Shown here: one piece after another, positions 47,300 to 58,556 of the stretch | Layout of the letters: each line of letters starts with the position of its first letter | How positions within the stretch are numbered: the first letter of the stretch is position 1 | From: Ceratodon purpureus | Lineage: Eukaryota > Streptophyta > Bryopsida > Pseudoditrichales > Ditrichaceae | DNA: 64,000 nucleotides | Assembly (NCBI GenBank): GCA_014871385.1 | Contig: CM026422.1 | Span: 19,462,596-19,526,595 of the forward strand | Direction: 5' to 3' | Position numbers and translations under genes: made by a program | Notes under the pieces: generated by a model | What the model was told of the DNA's origin: nothing | The model's input: only the letters and a program-made list of their open reading frames with translations | Database searches by the model: none

Positions 47300-48440
47300 G
47301 TCGGATTTTTTAGAGAATTTCCGCGAGCTCATTGGGCACATCCCCTCGGAATTTGAACGTCCGAAATTTCTGCCAAGAATCCGACAGATCATTTCTACGA
47401 AATTAATGGGCACATCCCCTCGGAAATTGAACGTCCGAAATTTCTTCCAAGAATCCGACAGATCATTTTAAAGGAACTCAATGGGCACATCCCCTCGGAA
47501 ATTGAACATCCAAGATTTCTCATAAAAATCCGACAGATCATTTCTACAAACTTTATGGGCACACCCCCTCGGAAATTGAACATCCAAAATTTCTCATAAG
47601 AATCCGACAGATCATTTCTACGAACTTAATGGGCACATCCCCTCGGAAATTGAACGTCCGAAATTTCTTCCAAGAATCCGACAGATCATTTTAAAGGAGC
47701 ACAATGGGCACATCCCCTTGGAAATTGAACATCAAAAACTTCTCATAAGAATCCGACAGATCATTTCTACGAACTTAATGGGCACATCCCCTCGGAAATT
47801 GAACGTCCGAAATTTCTTCCAAGAATCCGACAGATCATTTTAAAGGAGCACAATGGGCACATCCCCTTGGAAATTGAACATCAAAAACTTCTCATAAGAA
47901 TCCGACAGATCATTTCTACGAACTTAATGGGCACATCCCCTCGGAAATTGAACGTCCGAAATTTCTTCCAAGAATCCGACAGATCATTTTAAATGAGCTC
48001 GATGGGCACATCCCCTTGCAAATTATGCATCCTAAATTTCTCATAAGAATCCGACAGATCATTTCTACGAACTTAATGGGCACATTCCCTCGGAATATGA
48101 ACGTCCGAAATTTCTTCCAAGAATCCGACAGAGCATTTTAAAGGAGCTCGATGGGCACATCCCCTTGGAAATTATACATCCTAAATTTTTCATAAGAATC
48201 CGACAGATCATTTCTACGAACTTAATGGGCACATCCCCTCGGAATATGAACGTCCGAAATTTCTTCCAAGAATCCGACAGATCATTTTAAAGGAGCTCAA
48301 TGGGCACATCCCCTTGGAAATTATACATCCTAAATTTCTCATAAGAATCCGACAGATCATTTCTACGAACTAAATGGGCACATCCCCTCGGAATCCGAAC
48401 GTCCAATGATTTAAAGAACAATCCGACAGACCATTTTTGA
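47300..48440. repeat. 74-bp satellite, homogeneous part
   Basis: About fifteen units with AATCCGACAGATCATTT every 74-75 bp. Alternate units read TCTACGAACTTAATGGGCAC or TAAAGGAGCTCAATGGGCAC, giving ~149-bp dimers. Identity among dimers is high, implying recent expansion. The word is in inverse orientation to that of the adjoining older array. Confidence 0.95.
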
Positions 48441-50111
48441 GATCAATTTCCACTCATCACCACAAATTTTAACGTCCTATATTCAAAGAATAACCCAATT
48501 GATCAACTCCAAAGTATTTACCTCGTTTTGAAATCCCTTGCCATGGACTGGATTTGCAACGGCTTGCTCTCTGTTGAACTTTGTTTGCAGCCTATCCTTG
48601 GCTTCCTTCACGGCCTTGTCCACAGCTGCCCTCATCTCGTGCCCTGAATCATCACCAGGGTGCTCGTTGATCCAAATTTGAGAAGCCTCCTCTGCGACTT
48701 GGGCCAATGTTGCCTGTTTCAGTCCACGTGCCATTAACATCTCGGGACTTGAATCATCCAATTACGAATTGACAGCACTGATTTCTTATAACACTTACGC
48801 TGTGTAAAAACGTCACAAATACTTCTTGAGGCATCGAGTGCCACGACTTCTTAGTTGAACTCTTCGTGCGCGCCAGAAGATCCGGCGTTAGAATTCCACT
48901 CCTTTCCAGCTCCTCCACAGACATTTGCCCGTACGTCTGTATCTTGTGTAGAGTGTGCGGCAGCCTTTCTTTGACGTAAGCATCCTCATTGGCCCTGTGT
49001 CGAATACAACACACACTTCTTTAATATCAAAGATTCTAAATTTCCATGTTATTATATCCAACATCAACATCCGGAGAAAACACAATACTCTTGCACAGTT
49101 TAGGACTCACTTGTTGATGGCATGCATTGCTGTCACTAGAGCTTCACGGCTTCCCTTCACATCGAGCAGAATACAGTCCGGCCTTCCGTTTGCTTTAGCC
49201 CATTCAAGATCATCTGGGTATTCCACTTCGATGAACTCCCGCCATGCCCTTGTGCGGTGGTTACCATCGAAGACATAAAACATCTTTCCTGTAAGATCTT
49301 TTGTCTCCCTGTGCTGCCTGATCTCATCCTCGAACGCAGCGTTCAACACCTTCCAAGCATTACACCATCCTGACTTCATCTCCTCGGTGACACTTGCGAC
49401 GTCCCCCGTGTGCTATGTATCTGCAACATAAAATGCCCCAGACCCGGGTCTTATGCCGTTGAAGAACTCAGCTTGCAACTTCTGTACATCACTCTGCATT
49501 GCTGGACGCACGAAATCACATGGGATTAACCGGCATAAGGGAATCTTGATCATTGAATATTGGTGAGGTCTGCGGCGCATTTTGAGTAATGCAGCGTATG
49601 GGTCCGGCTTCAACTCCTCCCTGAATTGACGGAATGCTTGCCGAACATTCACAGGCTTTCGAGGAGGTTCAATCTCTTCCACCTGCCCACCAAGGCTCAA
49701 TAGAGTATCAGCGCCGGCTTCGCCATCACCAACTTGGGTCTGATCCTCGGTCTGATCGTCATCCTCCTTGCTGTCCTTGTCCTTGCTGGGTTCTTGCTGA
49801 AACCAGTCCTCCTCCGGCTGCTCACGCGAGCCATCCTCCTGCTGCTCACGCGAGCCGTCCTCCTGCTGCTCACGCGAGCCCTCCTCCTGCTGCTCGCTCG
49901 AGAAGCCCGCCTTGCCCACTTCATCATCTCCTTCGAGCAAGGAGCCCATAAAGTTTACTTTTGGTCGGGCCCTGCCATTACGGATGGGAGGTTGCGAACT
50001 ACCCATATCCTCGTCCATGAAGGAACCTCTCGGAATATCGTCTATCACGCTCTTCACTGCCTCTGTGGCCGCGTCTACCATATCGTGGGAAGTGCTCATC
50101 GCGCCCTGCAA

Positions 50112-51054
50112 GGTAGAGGCACGTTACATGCAAGTCAATAGAAGGCCGCATTTCAGAGCACAACAAATACACCCAAATGCGAAGCATAACATCATAAACC
50201 CTAAGAAGTCACAAAAACCCTAAGCAACACTTACAGATGTAATGCGTATTATACGGCAATCCGTCACTAGTTGTTCTGCACTCCCAATGATTAAAGCCTT
50301 GAAAAAACGCCGCTCTTGACACCCACAAGCCCTTCTCGGCCACAATAATTCAGACCTCGCACTATCCACCTAAACCTTGCAACGGCAAACCAAATGGAGA
50401 TGTGCTCTGAAGCCGCCCCTCTCAGACCCTCTCAAAACCTATACTTACACCATTTCAGCATACCCTTAACCTACCAAAGAACCTCACTCCAAACCCCCTC
50501 CTTGCATCTCCGACCTCCAACACCGCAACCCTCAGAAAACTGAAGAGCAAGGGTTCCCGTCTGTCAATTTATGCGTGCTTACTCCCTTGCCTCGACAGGC
50601 TTCTAAAACACACTTCTTGCTCACACCCTTTCCACGATTAGCTTCTAAGCCACACTTCCTGCTCGCGGCGGCCCCCACTCTACCCTAAACGCGACAACCA
50701 TCAATTCCTACAGCTAACTACAATGATGACCGCACCAACTTCCTACTCAAAGTTAAGTATGACAATGACTGTGATGCATGCCAAGAACCTACAAACTTTT
50801 AAAACCCTCATAAGCCATTAGTACACACCGCGGCCGGCTTCAACCCGGTTGGATGATGACAACAACCACTCCCTCCTCTACGCCCAGCGTACCATGAAAA
50901 TTGCGACGGCAAACTATTAAACCATAAAACACTTATCATGACGATCACACCACTCACTATTCTGATGCCGCAAACCAGTCCTACGAGTACTTGATCCCGA
51001 CCTGGCACTGGCTAGCGAAAATCTCGCTGATCAATCATGATGCTACAGCTGCGT
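50112..51054. other. No gene firmly supported
   Basis: Pyrimidine-rich in places. An acceptor CAG directly upstream of the ParB-gene ATG suggests that a 5' leader intron may lie here. Small minus-strand frames show no motif. Confidence 0.35.
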
Positions 51055-51429
51055 CTAGAACGTACCAAGACATCGTGCTGACAAGCTTACATCAGAATGT
51101 CGCGGCTGAAGAATGGAACTGGCGTGTAGATCGCTGAACACCCTCCTTGAGACGGCCACCGTCATTTGCCCGTCGACGAAGTGATTGCTGCTAACTTTCG
51201 TGGCCGATCCTCCAGTGTTGACGCTCGGACACCCTTCAATCTTGGATCTCGAGTCCCTGAGAATCGAGCTTACTGAACGAACAACCTTGCTTTGACTCTT
51301 GCTCTGACTCTGATACTTCCTGTCCGTCAAGCGCAACCCCGTCTTACTCTTTCTGCGCTTCTTCCCTGATCTCTCCTGGGTTTCTTCACTGGGGGAGCCT
51401 AACCCCCCACTCCGATATGACTTGGGCAT
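51055..51429 (-). CDS. Small basic unknown protein
   Basis: 124 residues from ATG 51429. Strongly basic N-terminal half with KKRRKSKTGLRLTDRKYQS and a Ser-rich middle. A GTACGT donor-like site near its end would leave phase 1, which does not fit the ParB-gene ATG frame, so it is not simply that gene's first exon. It is divergent to the MULE transposase gene at 51872. A nuclear localisation-type segment is visible; no family is recognised. Confidence 0.4.
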   Translation of the reverse strand: MPKSYRSGGLGSPSEETQERSGKKRRKSKTGLRLTDRKYQSQSKSQSKVVRSVSSILRDSRSKIEGCPSVNTGGSATKVSSNHFVDGQMTVAVSRRVFSDLHASSILQPRHSDVSLSARCLGTF

Positions 51430-51871
51430 CTGTGACGGTGAACGTAAAACTTACTTCGAAGACAAAACCGGCTCATACTCTTATCAGATCCTTGATGCAT
51501 TGAGAGAGAAATGAACCTCAACCGTGCTATGTTGAAAATGACTAAGGCCAATGTGTGATGCACTTAGGCTAAATGTCCCCCACCGAGCTCTAAGTTCGCC
51601 TATTAATTGAGGTTCCATAGGGCGTCATAGGCTTTGCCATGACGGTTTCTTCTCATAGACGATTTATTTTTGAATCTGTCAGTCATTAATGCTGATTGTG
51701 TGCCCAAAATAAAAGCTGTTCAACTATATTCTGGGACATGATACTGGTCTTGAACCACGCTGCAATGGTGAACTATCACGTACTTGGTTACAAAACTCTT
51801 AAACCACCCAATGCAACAGCCTTCCTGCTTCACTTCGGCTCTTCCACTCTGTGCACATCTTACCCGTAGAG

Positions 51872-54800
51872 ATGGCTCGTATACGTGCTGAAGGTCACGA
51901 TGTTCCATTCTGTGTCCCATGTAATTCGGAGGGTGTAGGGTCGATTACCGCTATCTTGTTGAGCGTGAGATACAACCTTGTTCTTGAGTCCGTCCATCTT
52001 GAGGAAGAAATTGTCAACGACGACGGCGAACTGATTCAAACTGTATATCAGATGCCGATTAGAGCTAAGGATGGTAGGGAGTGGCTTCTTGAGGCTAGAA
52101 GATATGTCGTGAGGGGACTCACTGCGGATCGTTGGGCTGCATCCACTGAGATATTAACACCGGGCCGATCCATGACATCGACTGTCGATGTTGGAACCGA
52201 GCCCAATCTTCCTGTGAAACAACCCGTAGCTCAACGCATTCATGTCCTAAGTGAGTCAGATAAGGATGATTTCGTTACGCCGTCCCAAGCTCAGCCAAGT
52301 TCTTCGCAGAAACCAGTATCGGGTAGCTTCAGTGTCATCCCCGGCCTTATGCGTCTTTTTTCCAAACCCGGAGCGAGGAATGCATTGTCGAGGTTGGACT
52401 TTAGAGCACTTCAGAGGGATCGCGTGCCATTTCTACCGACCGAGTTTAACGGGGACGTGCTCTTCGAGCTTCCACCAATCCCTGATCGCGGCACTGCAGC
52501 GAGCGCAAAGTCGATGGCAGGGATGGATAAGAAGTACGACGCACATCCATGGTGCAAGACCATGACGACCAACATCACAAACGACCAAGGACTGACTTTC
52601 AGATATTCTGTATGTGCAGGTCATCTGAAATGCCAGAACGAGAAGTGCGACTTCTTGCTTCGAGGAGACAAACGCAAGATGGAGGTGAACGAGTCTGAGT
52701 GGGACGGTGTCACGCTTACCCCGTTTGTCGTTGGTTGTGATCCTCCTCCGAAGTCCACACTTGTATGCAAAATCTGCAGATATCCCCCGGAATGCATCGC
52801 CACGTGCCCTGCAAGGATGTACTACGTGCTCGGGAATCCTGCGATGTCACGTGCGTGTATCCATATCGGTACACATAACCACCCTGTTGGATACGTTGAG
52901 TGCAGGGAGACCAAGCAGAAGGTTCTCGACCTACTCGAGTTGCATATGCAGAACACTCCGTACGCCAAGACATCGGCCCTAGCTCTAGAGGCGAGTAAGG
53001 ATTTTCTGAGTGAGTACCTCCTAATTGCACCGGGGGAGAAGCGGACCATTCTTTCGGACGAAGAGTTGGATGAGGTGTTCAAGAAGTATTATACACTCAG
53101 CAAGCCCGGGCTTAAGAACGCCGTGACGACCTTCAGGGGGATCGGTAACCTGGGCATTATCGACGGCATCGCTGCCTTGCGGGGCTGCAGCAAGTGGGAG
53201 TTTATTCATGACAATAAATTTCCCGGGCAGGGTTCTGAAGGGGACAAGGTTTTTATCTTTAAGATGTCCGAGAAAGGTCCCGGGTCGGGAGTGGACCTTG
53301 TAAAGCGAATGCAACCTGGCGGGGATCTCCAAGATTCCTGGATTATGTTTGATCACGTCAAGCGCACAAAGGGTTGGACAACCATGGCATGTCATGTCTA
53401 TGACTCTCAGTATTGCCGGGTCATGACTATCGCCATTTGTGATATGCAGTCAGAAGACGTGAGGGCCCAGACCGTGATGTGGCAATTCCTGAACGGAATA
53501 ATGGCAAAATATGGCTATGACAAAGTCAACTTCAAGGGCTTCATGGCGGACAGCCCCCAGGCCAACTGGAACTGTGTGCGGAAGATCTATGGAAGTGGCG
53601 ACGCGACGGTTCCAATGCCAGACCGTGAGCGTACGTGCCAGTTTCATTGGGCAACCTCACTTAGGAAGCACACTGAGGCTCACATCATCGGATCAGATTT
53701 GCAGAGGCAGCATTACGTGCTTTGCAAGCAGTATCGTGATGCAAAGAACATGGAAGAAGCCGACATTCGTTTCCACGCGATCCGAGCATGGTGGACCTCC
53801 TCAGGCGCTACTACTGCCTCCGGTCTTCGTGACCTCGAACTCTGGCTCGTATTTTGGCACTTTAGATATCGGCAGTGGGGAGGCTTCATGCAATTGGTGA
53901 GTACAACATCTCTTTTTTTATCCAGTCACTTAATACACTTATTTGACGTAGAATTGATTGAATCAGCAATTTCTTTGATTGCAGGACCTTACGGACGCCG
54001 AGAAGGACGAGATGCCCTCTTGCAACCTCTCGGAGACTGTGCACAATATATGGCTTCAGATGTCGGGCAATCGTGGCGACAACATCTACTTTGCCACGGT
54101 GGACGATTATGTCAGGGGCTTCATGCAATGCACTAACTATAGCGCCTACCTGCGAGGTGAGACCCCGGGTAAGGGACCTTGCAAAGCCGAACTCCGTTTA
54201 CGGCGAGCTCAAAAATCAGGGATTCCCAAGCGCCTTGCCGATGCCACTGAACACTTCCATGACGCTCCACAGTTGCTCTCCCGTGAGCCACATCGCGAAG
54301 GCGAGGAGCTCTTTGGGTCCACGAAACGGAAGCTGAATCAACCGATCGGATCCGAATATGACTCCCACAGGCCGGACAAGGTAAATTTTTCTCAACCTCG
54401 TCTGAGCACTAGGAATACGCGAGCACGCAAGGAGCCTGATGCTGAACGAGAGGATTCACCTCCACAAACGGTCCAAGCGGCACCCCCATCGCCAGTCTCA
54501 AGCCCGGACGAGAACAGGAGTCGTCATCACGTAACCGCTGTGGAGGAGACGGATGTGGACGAGAGTATGTGGCACCTTGTCAGGCTTCCAAAGGGATCGG
54601 CGAAGGCGTGTTTTGCTCAACAGGCGAGGACGAATAAGAAGTGCACGGCGAGGCTCATACGGGGAAAGAAGGCTACAATTGTGCCATGCTACTGGGGCAT
54701 CTTTACCGACGTCAGGAAGGATCAGCAAAAATGGATGCAGTTCTGCTTCTGTAACGACGACATCCAGAGATGCGTCATGGGTACTAAGCGGAACTGGGTC

Positions 54801-55433
54801 TCCAGCATGCCCCCTCCCCCGCTTATCTGGCCTGTCAAGCGTGGCTCTCGCCTTTCAAAGAGGGAGATACTTGACCTCGAGGCAGCCGGTTTCAGACTCC
54901 CTCAACGCCAAGAATTACCCGCTCACCAAGTTTTTCACGACGGTGCATCTCTCCCACAGCGGCCACGGTTTGACCTATCGCAGTGGAGTGTACCCCCTGC
55001 TCCAGGAATATATCCCACGGTGCGAGGAGGATTCAAGATTCGGCGTTGTAACCGGGTGCCACGAACAGAGCACGAGAACAACTGGGCCTCATCTACTCTA
55101 CTCACCATTCGAATCCAATCAGTCACACTCATACCTAACCCAGGTTTCGGGTGCATCATCAGCGTTGTCTCTGAGACCGTATCGGAGTCCAACGTCTACA
55201 AAATAACAATTGGCCCGGAGCCCGCCTGCACCTGCCCCAACTTCAAGGAAATGTCCATCAAGTCGCTGGGAAAACGACCTCCCTGGGTACCTTGCAAGCA
55301 TCTCTATTACATCTTCAATGCTATATGCAACCTTGATATTCACCAGGACTCCTACATCCATGCTCCAAGCCTCAGCTTTAACGAGGTCAAGGCTATTTTT
55401 CAGAGTGGCCTTCTTTCGCTTATCAATGTCTAG
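51872..55433 (+). CDS. Mutator-like (MULE) transposase with zinc region and SWIM finger
   Basis: Two exons, 51872-53896 and 53985-55433, phase 0, 1,157 residues. ATG 51872 is chosen over the non-ATG extension. Residues ~224-345 form a Cys/His-rich region (AHPWCKTMTT, CQNEKCDFL, CKICRYPPEC, ACIHIGTHNHP) like GCM/WRKY-GCM1-type DNA-binding zinc domains of some MULEs. The MULE core follows: IMFDHVKR near 493, FMADSPQANW near 560, and the CQFHWATSL segment near 590 in the C/D-x2-H position. The third acidic residue is not certain. A SWIM finger, CTCPNF...WVPCKHLYYI, lies near residues 1088-1112. The region between has a Pro/Ser-rich linker and a second, W-rich domain. No internal stop. This gene identifies the 27-kb element as a MULE; its expected target duplication fits the 11 bp seen. 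Confidence 0.88.
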
Positions 55434-56404
55434 GTTTGCTTCTGATGTGTCTTTTTCCCCTACCTTCATCCTATGGCGCTCGGTACGAACTCGGTGACAT
55501 TTTTATTCCTATTACGTCACAGATTAAAGCGGTGGCAAAACAGCTCGTATTCATGTCGGATATTCAGATCATGTGTTGGCATGACCATCGTTTAGTATAC
55601 GGTTCAATCCAGACATTTTTGTATATTTGTATTTATTTCTATAAATATTCTAAGTTTTCCCAGAAATTGATCTACTTTATGCGCCAACGATAGTAAAATT
55701 TCTTATTATCAATTGTACCCAATCACACCGAAGACATAGACTGCACATGCTCTCACTTCTCTGCTATCTAACTGATGCATCCATCCAAACGCCGTCGCAA
55801 TTCTCATCCCGAAAAACGTTGTCGTCATGGCATAATGAAGAATTCTGATATTGGGCCGGGTCCCCCTCATCACGGCCCCTTCCCAAACCCGGCTGACGGT
55901 TTTTTTGAGTCCACTTCGTTCCCCTCCCGCGGCAGGGTACCTTGCCTCAAGTCCGTCCCGGAAATCATCTGACGGATCCGGCACTACGTTCTGGGTCCGA
56001 ACCAAAACCACGGGTGGCGCCCTTCCAACACTTCAGAGAACTACCCTACGGGTAACAAAATGACATCTCAGTAATTTAAGTCCGGTAAAATTCATGTTGA
56101 TCTCCCGGATGACACAATATTGCAGGGATCCTACTGCCGGATTTTTTGGCAGGTATATATCCCGTTATATAATCATCCCGTTTGCTCCATTAAGAGAGAT
56201 ATATGTATTGTATTCTAAATGATGATTAGATAATGTTTTGGAGGTCATCGAAATGCACGCTTTCCTCATAAGCAGAGTTCAAAAAATCTCGGTTAACTCA
56301 CCTGAATCCTGCCAGACTGCCGCCGAACTCGTGAGAGTACGATACACCTCAATCGATAAAGCTGTATTCAATTACCAATGTTTCATTGCTGATTCCGGCG
56401 CTCT
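55434..56404. other. No gene seen; palindromic word at about 55966
   Basis: CATCTGACGGATCCGGCAC near 55966 is a variant of the element's TCCGACAGAT word, again with a CCCGGG-like GC-rich setting on each side. No protein frame is convincing. Confidence 0.4.
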
Positions 56405-56419
56405 GTGATTGCTTGTGGG

Positions 56420-57151
56420 ATGGTCTCTATATATGAGGTTAGTGGAGATCGCATAATCATTCTCAGCTCAAGCCTCATGCCAATGGACCTCGCGATGAAA
56501 CCAATCTATTTTAGCCTAGGCCGTAAATCGCGAATTATGTTAGACACCAGCTCCATGATGGATCCGCAGATCGGGGATATTGTATTTCGCAAACCCTCCG
56601 CCCAGGCCAAGATTGAGTTCTCACTCTACCAGTGCGCTGAGGATTGGTCTCAGAATTTTAAGACGTGGCTTTTGAAAGTGTTTACCTGCAGTGTGGTCTT
56701 TGATGATCAATTTCTCCATTCCGTTGACGCTCCAAAGATGATGAGGTGCATCATGCTTTTTGTCTGGGTACCTGGCCAAGGCTTTCAAGAAGCACCTTCC
56801 GGTGGAATCATGACACCTCATATTCCTCCGAGTGAGTCCACAACCTTTCATCGACTGAGTCAGGTGGGGTTCTTCCCGGACGGCAATAGCGTGACGTTGT
56901 GTTTTGCGCAGCCCTCCCCACCCGACCCAGTCACGTTTCTGAGAGTCGATTTCTGGAGGGACACGTACCGTCAGGAAGCGTATTCGGGGCTGCAGGTTCT
57001 TAACGTTGTTGACAACCCTTCCACGCAGTGCCCTACGCTGCGCATGATTTCTCTATGGAAACGAAATGGCGAAAGATGGATTTGTGATAGTTCTGTGATA
57101 GGTCCAAGTCTGCAGTCTGTATCGGAGGTGGCGAAGGAAGTTCCCGTTTGA
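56420..57151 (+). CDS. Unknown MULE cargo protein 5 (243 residues)
   Basis: From the first ATG at 56420; the frame is open 15 bases further without an ATG. Regular mixture of hydrophobic and charged residues, with several beta-strand-like runs (IIILSSSLMPM, CIMLFVWVPGQGF, VTLCFAQPS, LRVDFWRDTYR). No known family is recognised. It follows the transposase on the same strand, spaced about 1 kb, so it has its own promoter or is a distal exon. Confidence 0.6.
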   Translation: MVSIYEVSGDRIIILSSSLMPMDLAMKPIYFSLGRKSRIMLDTSSMMDPQIGDIVFRKPSAQAKIEFSLYQCAEDWSQNFKTWLLKVFTCSVVFDDQFLHSVDAPKMMRCIMLFVWVPGQGFQEAPSGGIMTPHIPPSESTTFHRLSQVGFFPDGNSVTLCFAQPSPPDPVTFLRVDFWRDTYRQEAYSGLQVLNVVDNPSTQCPTLRMISLWKRNGERWICDSSVIGPSLQSVSEVAKEVPV

Positions 57152-57946
57152 CATCTATGTTGACAGCATCGTGATATAGTCGCTGTTTTGTAACAGGGTA
57201 TAGTCGTTGTACTGCTTTTAACTTGCTCCCTTAATACATATGTAATCACTTTGATATCAGTCTATCTTTGCCAAGCTTACATTTGCACATTGTTTGAACC
57301 ACTACACTTTAATTCTTGAACCAAATTAACAGCAGACTGTGCATCATCAAGCCCCGTTTCACAAACCAAGTGTCTGTGTATGTTGAGTTCTTTGTCACTA
57401 AACTGTCCCACAAACTATTTTCATTTCCTATCTCACTATAATCCAGGTACCACCGGCTCCAGATGATGCAGTTGTCCGGCCGTCGGAGTCCCATGACACT
57501 CGGTCGTCCTTCCCTTCACCCTACTACCTTAGTACCGCACCCCTACCATTCTCCTGTATGTGGCTGACGGATTCGTCAGTAAGTTTAGTCTTGCCAACAA
57601 TATCGAGGGTGCCCACCCGTTCAGGACTAACATTGGAATTGTAAAATTACGTCACGGTAACTTATGGTTTCATAATGAATATAAAAGTTCATAACGCCGG
57701 CCGTCCTTCGCACTACGTCCTTGTTACGGATCTTAATTGTACCCAGAATGGAGGTGAAACATGTCACATTAGATCGAGTGAAATTGAAATGCCAAAATTG
57801 AAATATTTTCTCGCCCCCCATGTCATTCTTTATTGTACCCAGGTTGGTTAAGATACATGATAACGACATTTAGATTTCCTAGGCTCGGACGATGCTACGG
57901 CTGCAACCACTAATGCAGTTTACACTTAAATATTTTGTTAGCCTTA
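57152..57946. other. No gene seen
   Basis: AT-rich interval between convergent cargo genes. GGCTGACGGATTCGTCAG near 57566 is another inverted variant of the palindromic word. Confidence 0.4.
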
Positions 57947-58447
57947 CTACTGCTCAACGGCAATACTATCTTCTCCATCAACAGAAAAGTCTAGCCTCTC
58001 CCATCCTTGGTGTTCTTCAAGATTGATTGCAGTATCAGTCGCCGATATGGTTGGCGTTGTTGGTCTCTCTAAATGCTTGGGCAATTGCGATACGTACATC
58101 TTTCCGTCCCCAACGGCACCAGCATATGGATTGGCCGCGCATCTCAACGTCCTTGTCACGATCGGTTTCATCATCTTTGGCTTCCAACACGGACTTGCGA
58201 TCCTTGGAATGTTCCTCGAACCGCGAAGCTGAGAATATGGGCCTGCTCTTGGAGGAATCAAGTTCTCCATGTTTTCCGCTTTGTCGATCACAGCCACTTC
58301 CCTTCCAGACTGAATCGAATAGTCACCTAGGTTTGAGAGGATATCAATTACTTCGCACTCTTCCGCACTCGGAACCCAAACTTCACAGTCCTCTTTCACC
58401 ATCCCCATGCCGCTAATCACTTGCGCACATCTGAGGTACCTCAACAT
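57947..58447 (-). CDS. Unknown MULE cargo protein 6
   Basis: 166 residues from ATG 58447; the frame stays open upstream to 58522 without an ATG. Features: MLRYLRCAQVISGMGMV, then a Val/Ile/Asp-rich run (SAEECEVIDILSNLGDYSIQ), a Pro-rich middle and an acidic C-terminus. No family is recognised. It is the innermost gene at the right end and transcribes away from that end. TCTGTCGGATTTT, the half-site of the element, is at 58468-58480, just upstream of the start. Confidence 0.5.
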   Translation of the reverse strand: MLRYLRCAQVISGMGMVKEDCEVWVPSAEECEVIDILSNLGDYSIQSGREVAVIDKAENMENLIPPRAGPYSQLRGSRNIPRIASPCWKPKMMKPIVTRTLRCAANPYAGAVGDGKMYVSQLPKHLERPTTPTISATDTAINLEEHQGWERLDFSVDGEDSIAVEQ

Positions 58448-58556
58448 TCTATGGTCGCCCAAGAGCGTCTGTCGGATTTTACAGTCTTTCCGCTGCCAAT
58501 ATTCGGGGGCGGTACCTCGCAATTTCCACGGTTATATGCCACACATGCTCGACAAA

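Larger units (their letters stand above)
43667..50099 (-). pseudogene. ParB-like / N4-N6 DNA methyltransferase-like fusion gene (frameshift and stop in this copy)
   Basis: Seven minus-strand exons: 50099-49111, 48994-48799, 48713-48522, 46062-45922, 45844-44337, 44232-44004 and 43901-43667; all phases agree, about 1,160 residues. Residues ~180-300 look ParB-like: IKIPLCRLIPCDFVRP and the signature VFDGNHRTRAW. A basic, Ser-rich linker follows. Residues ~820-1040 resemble a beta-class N4/N6 DNA methyltransferase: the motif IV position reads IIIDIPEG rather than DPPY, then PGDVVVDIGAGTGASIKACRQ and RNIVALEDD give the SAM-binding part. The degenerate motif IV may mean no catalysis. Two breaks are present: a TAG at 49413-49415 and one extra G in a G8 run (plus strand 44903-44910). 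The third intron holds the 74-bp satellite. An acidic 8-residue repeat (SREQQEDG) precedes the ParB part. The frameshift or stop could be assembly errors. Confidence 0.75.

Noticed and set aside
47300..48440. CRISPR-like regular repeats with spacers
   Set aside because: The whole 74-bp unit repeats, spacers included; this is a eukaryotic satellite with dimer structure.
49634..50223. Plus-strand Leu/Ala/Pro-rich frames
   Set aside because: Antisense shadows of the repeat-containing ParB-methyltransferase exon.
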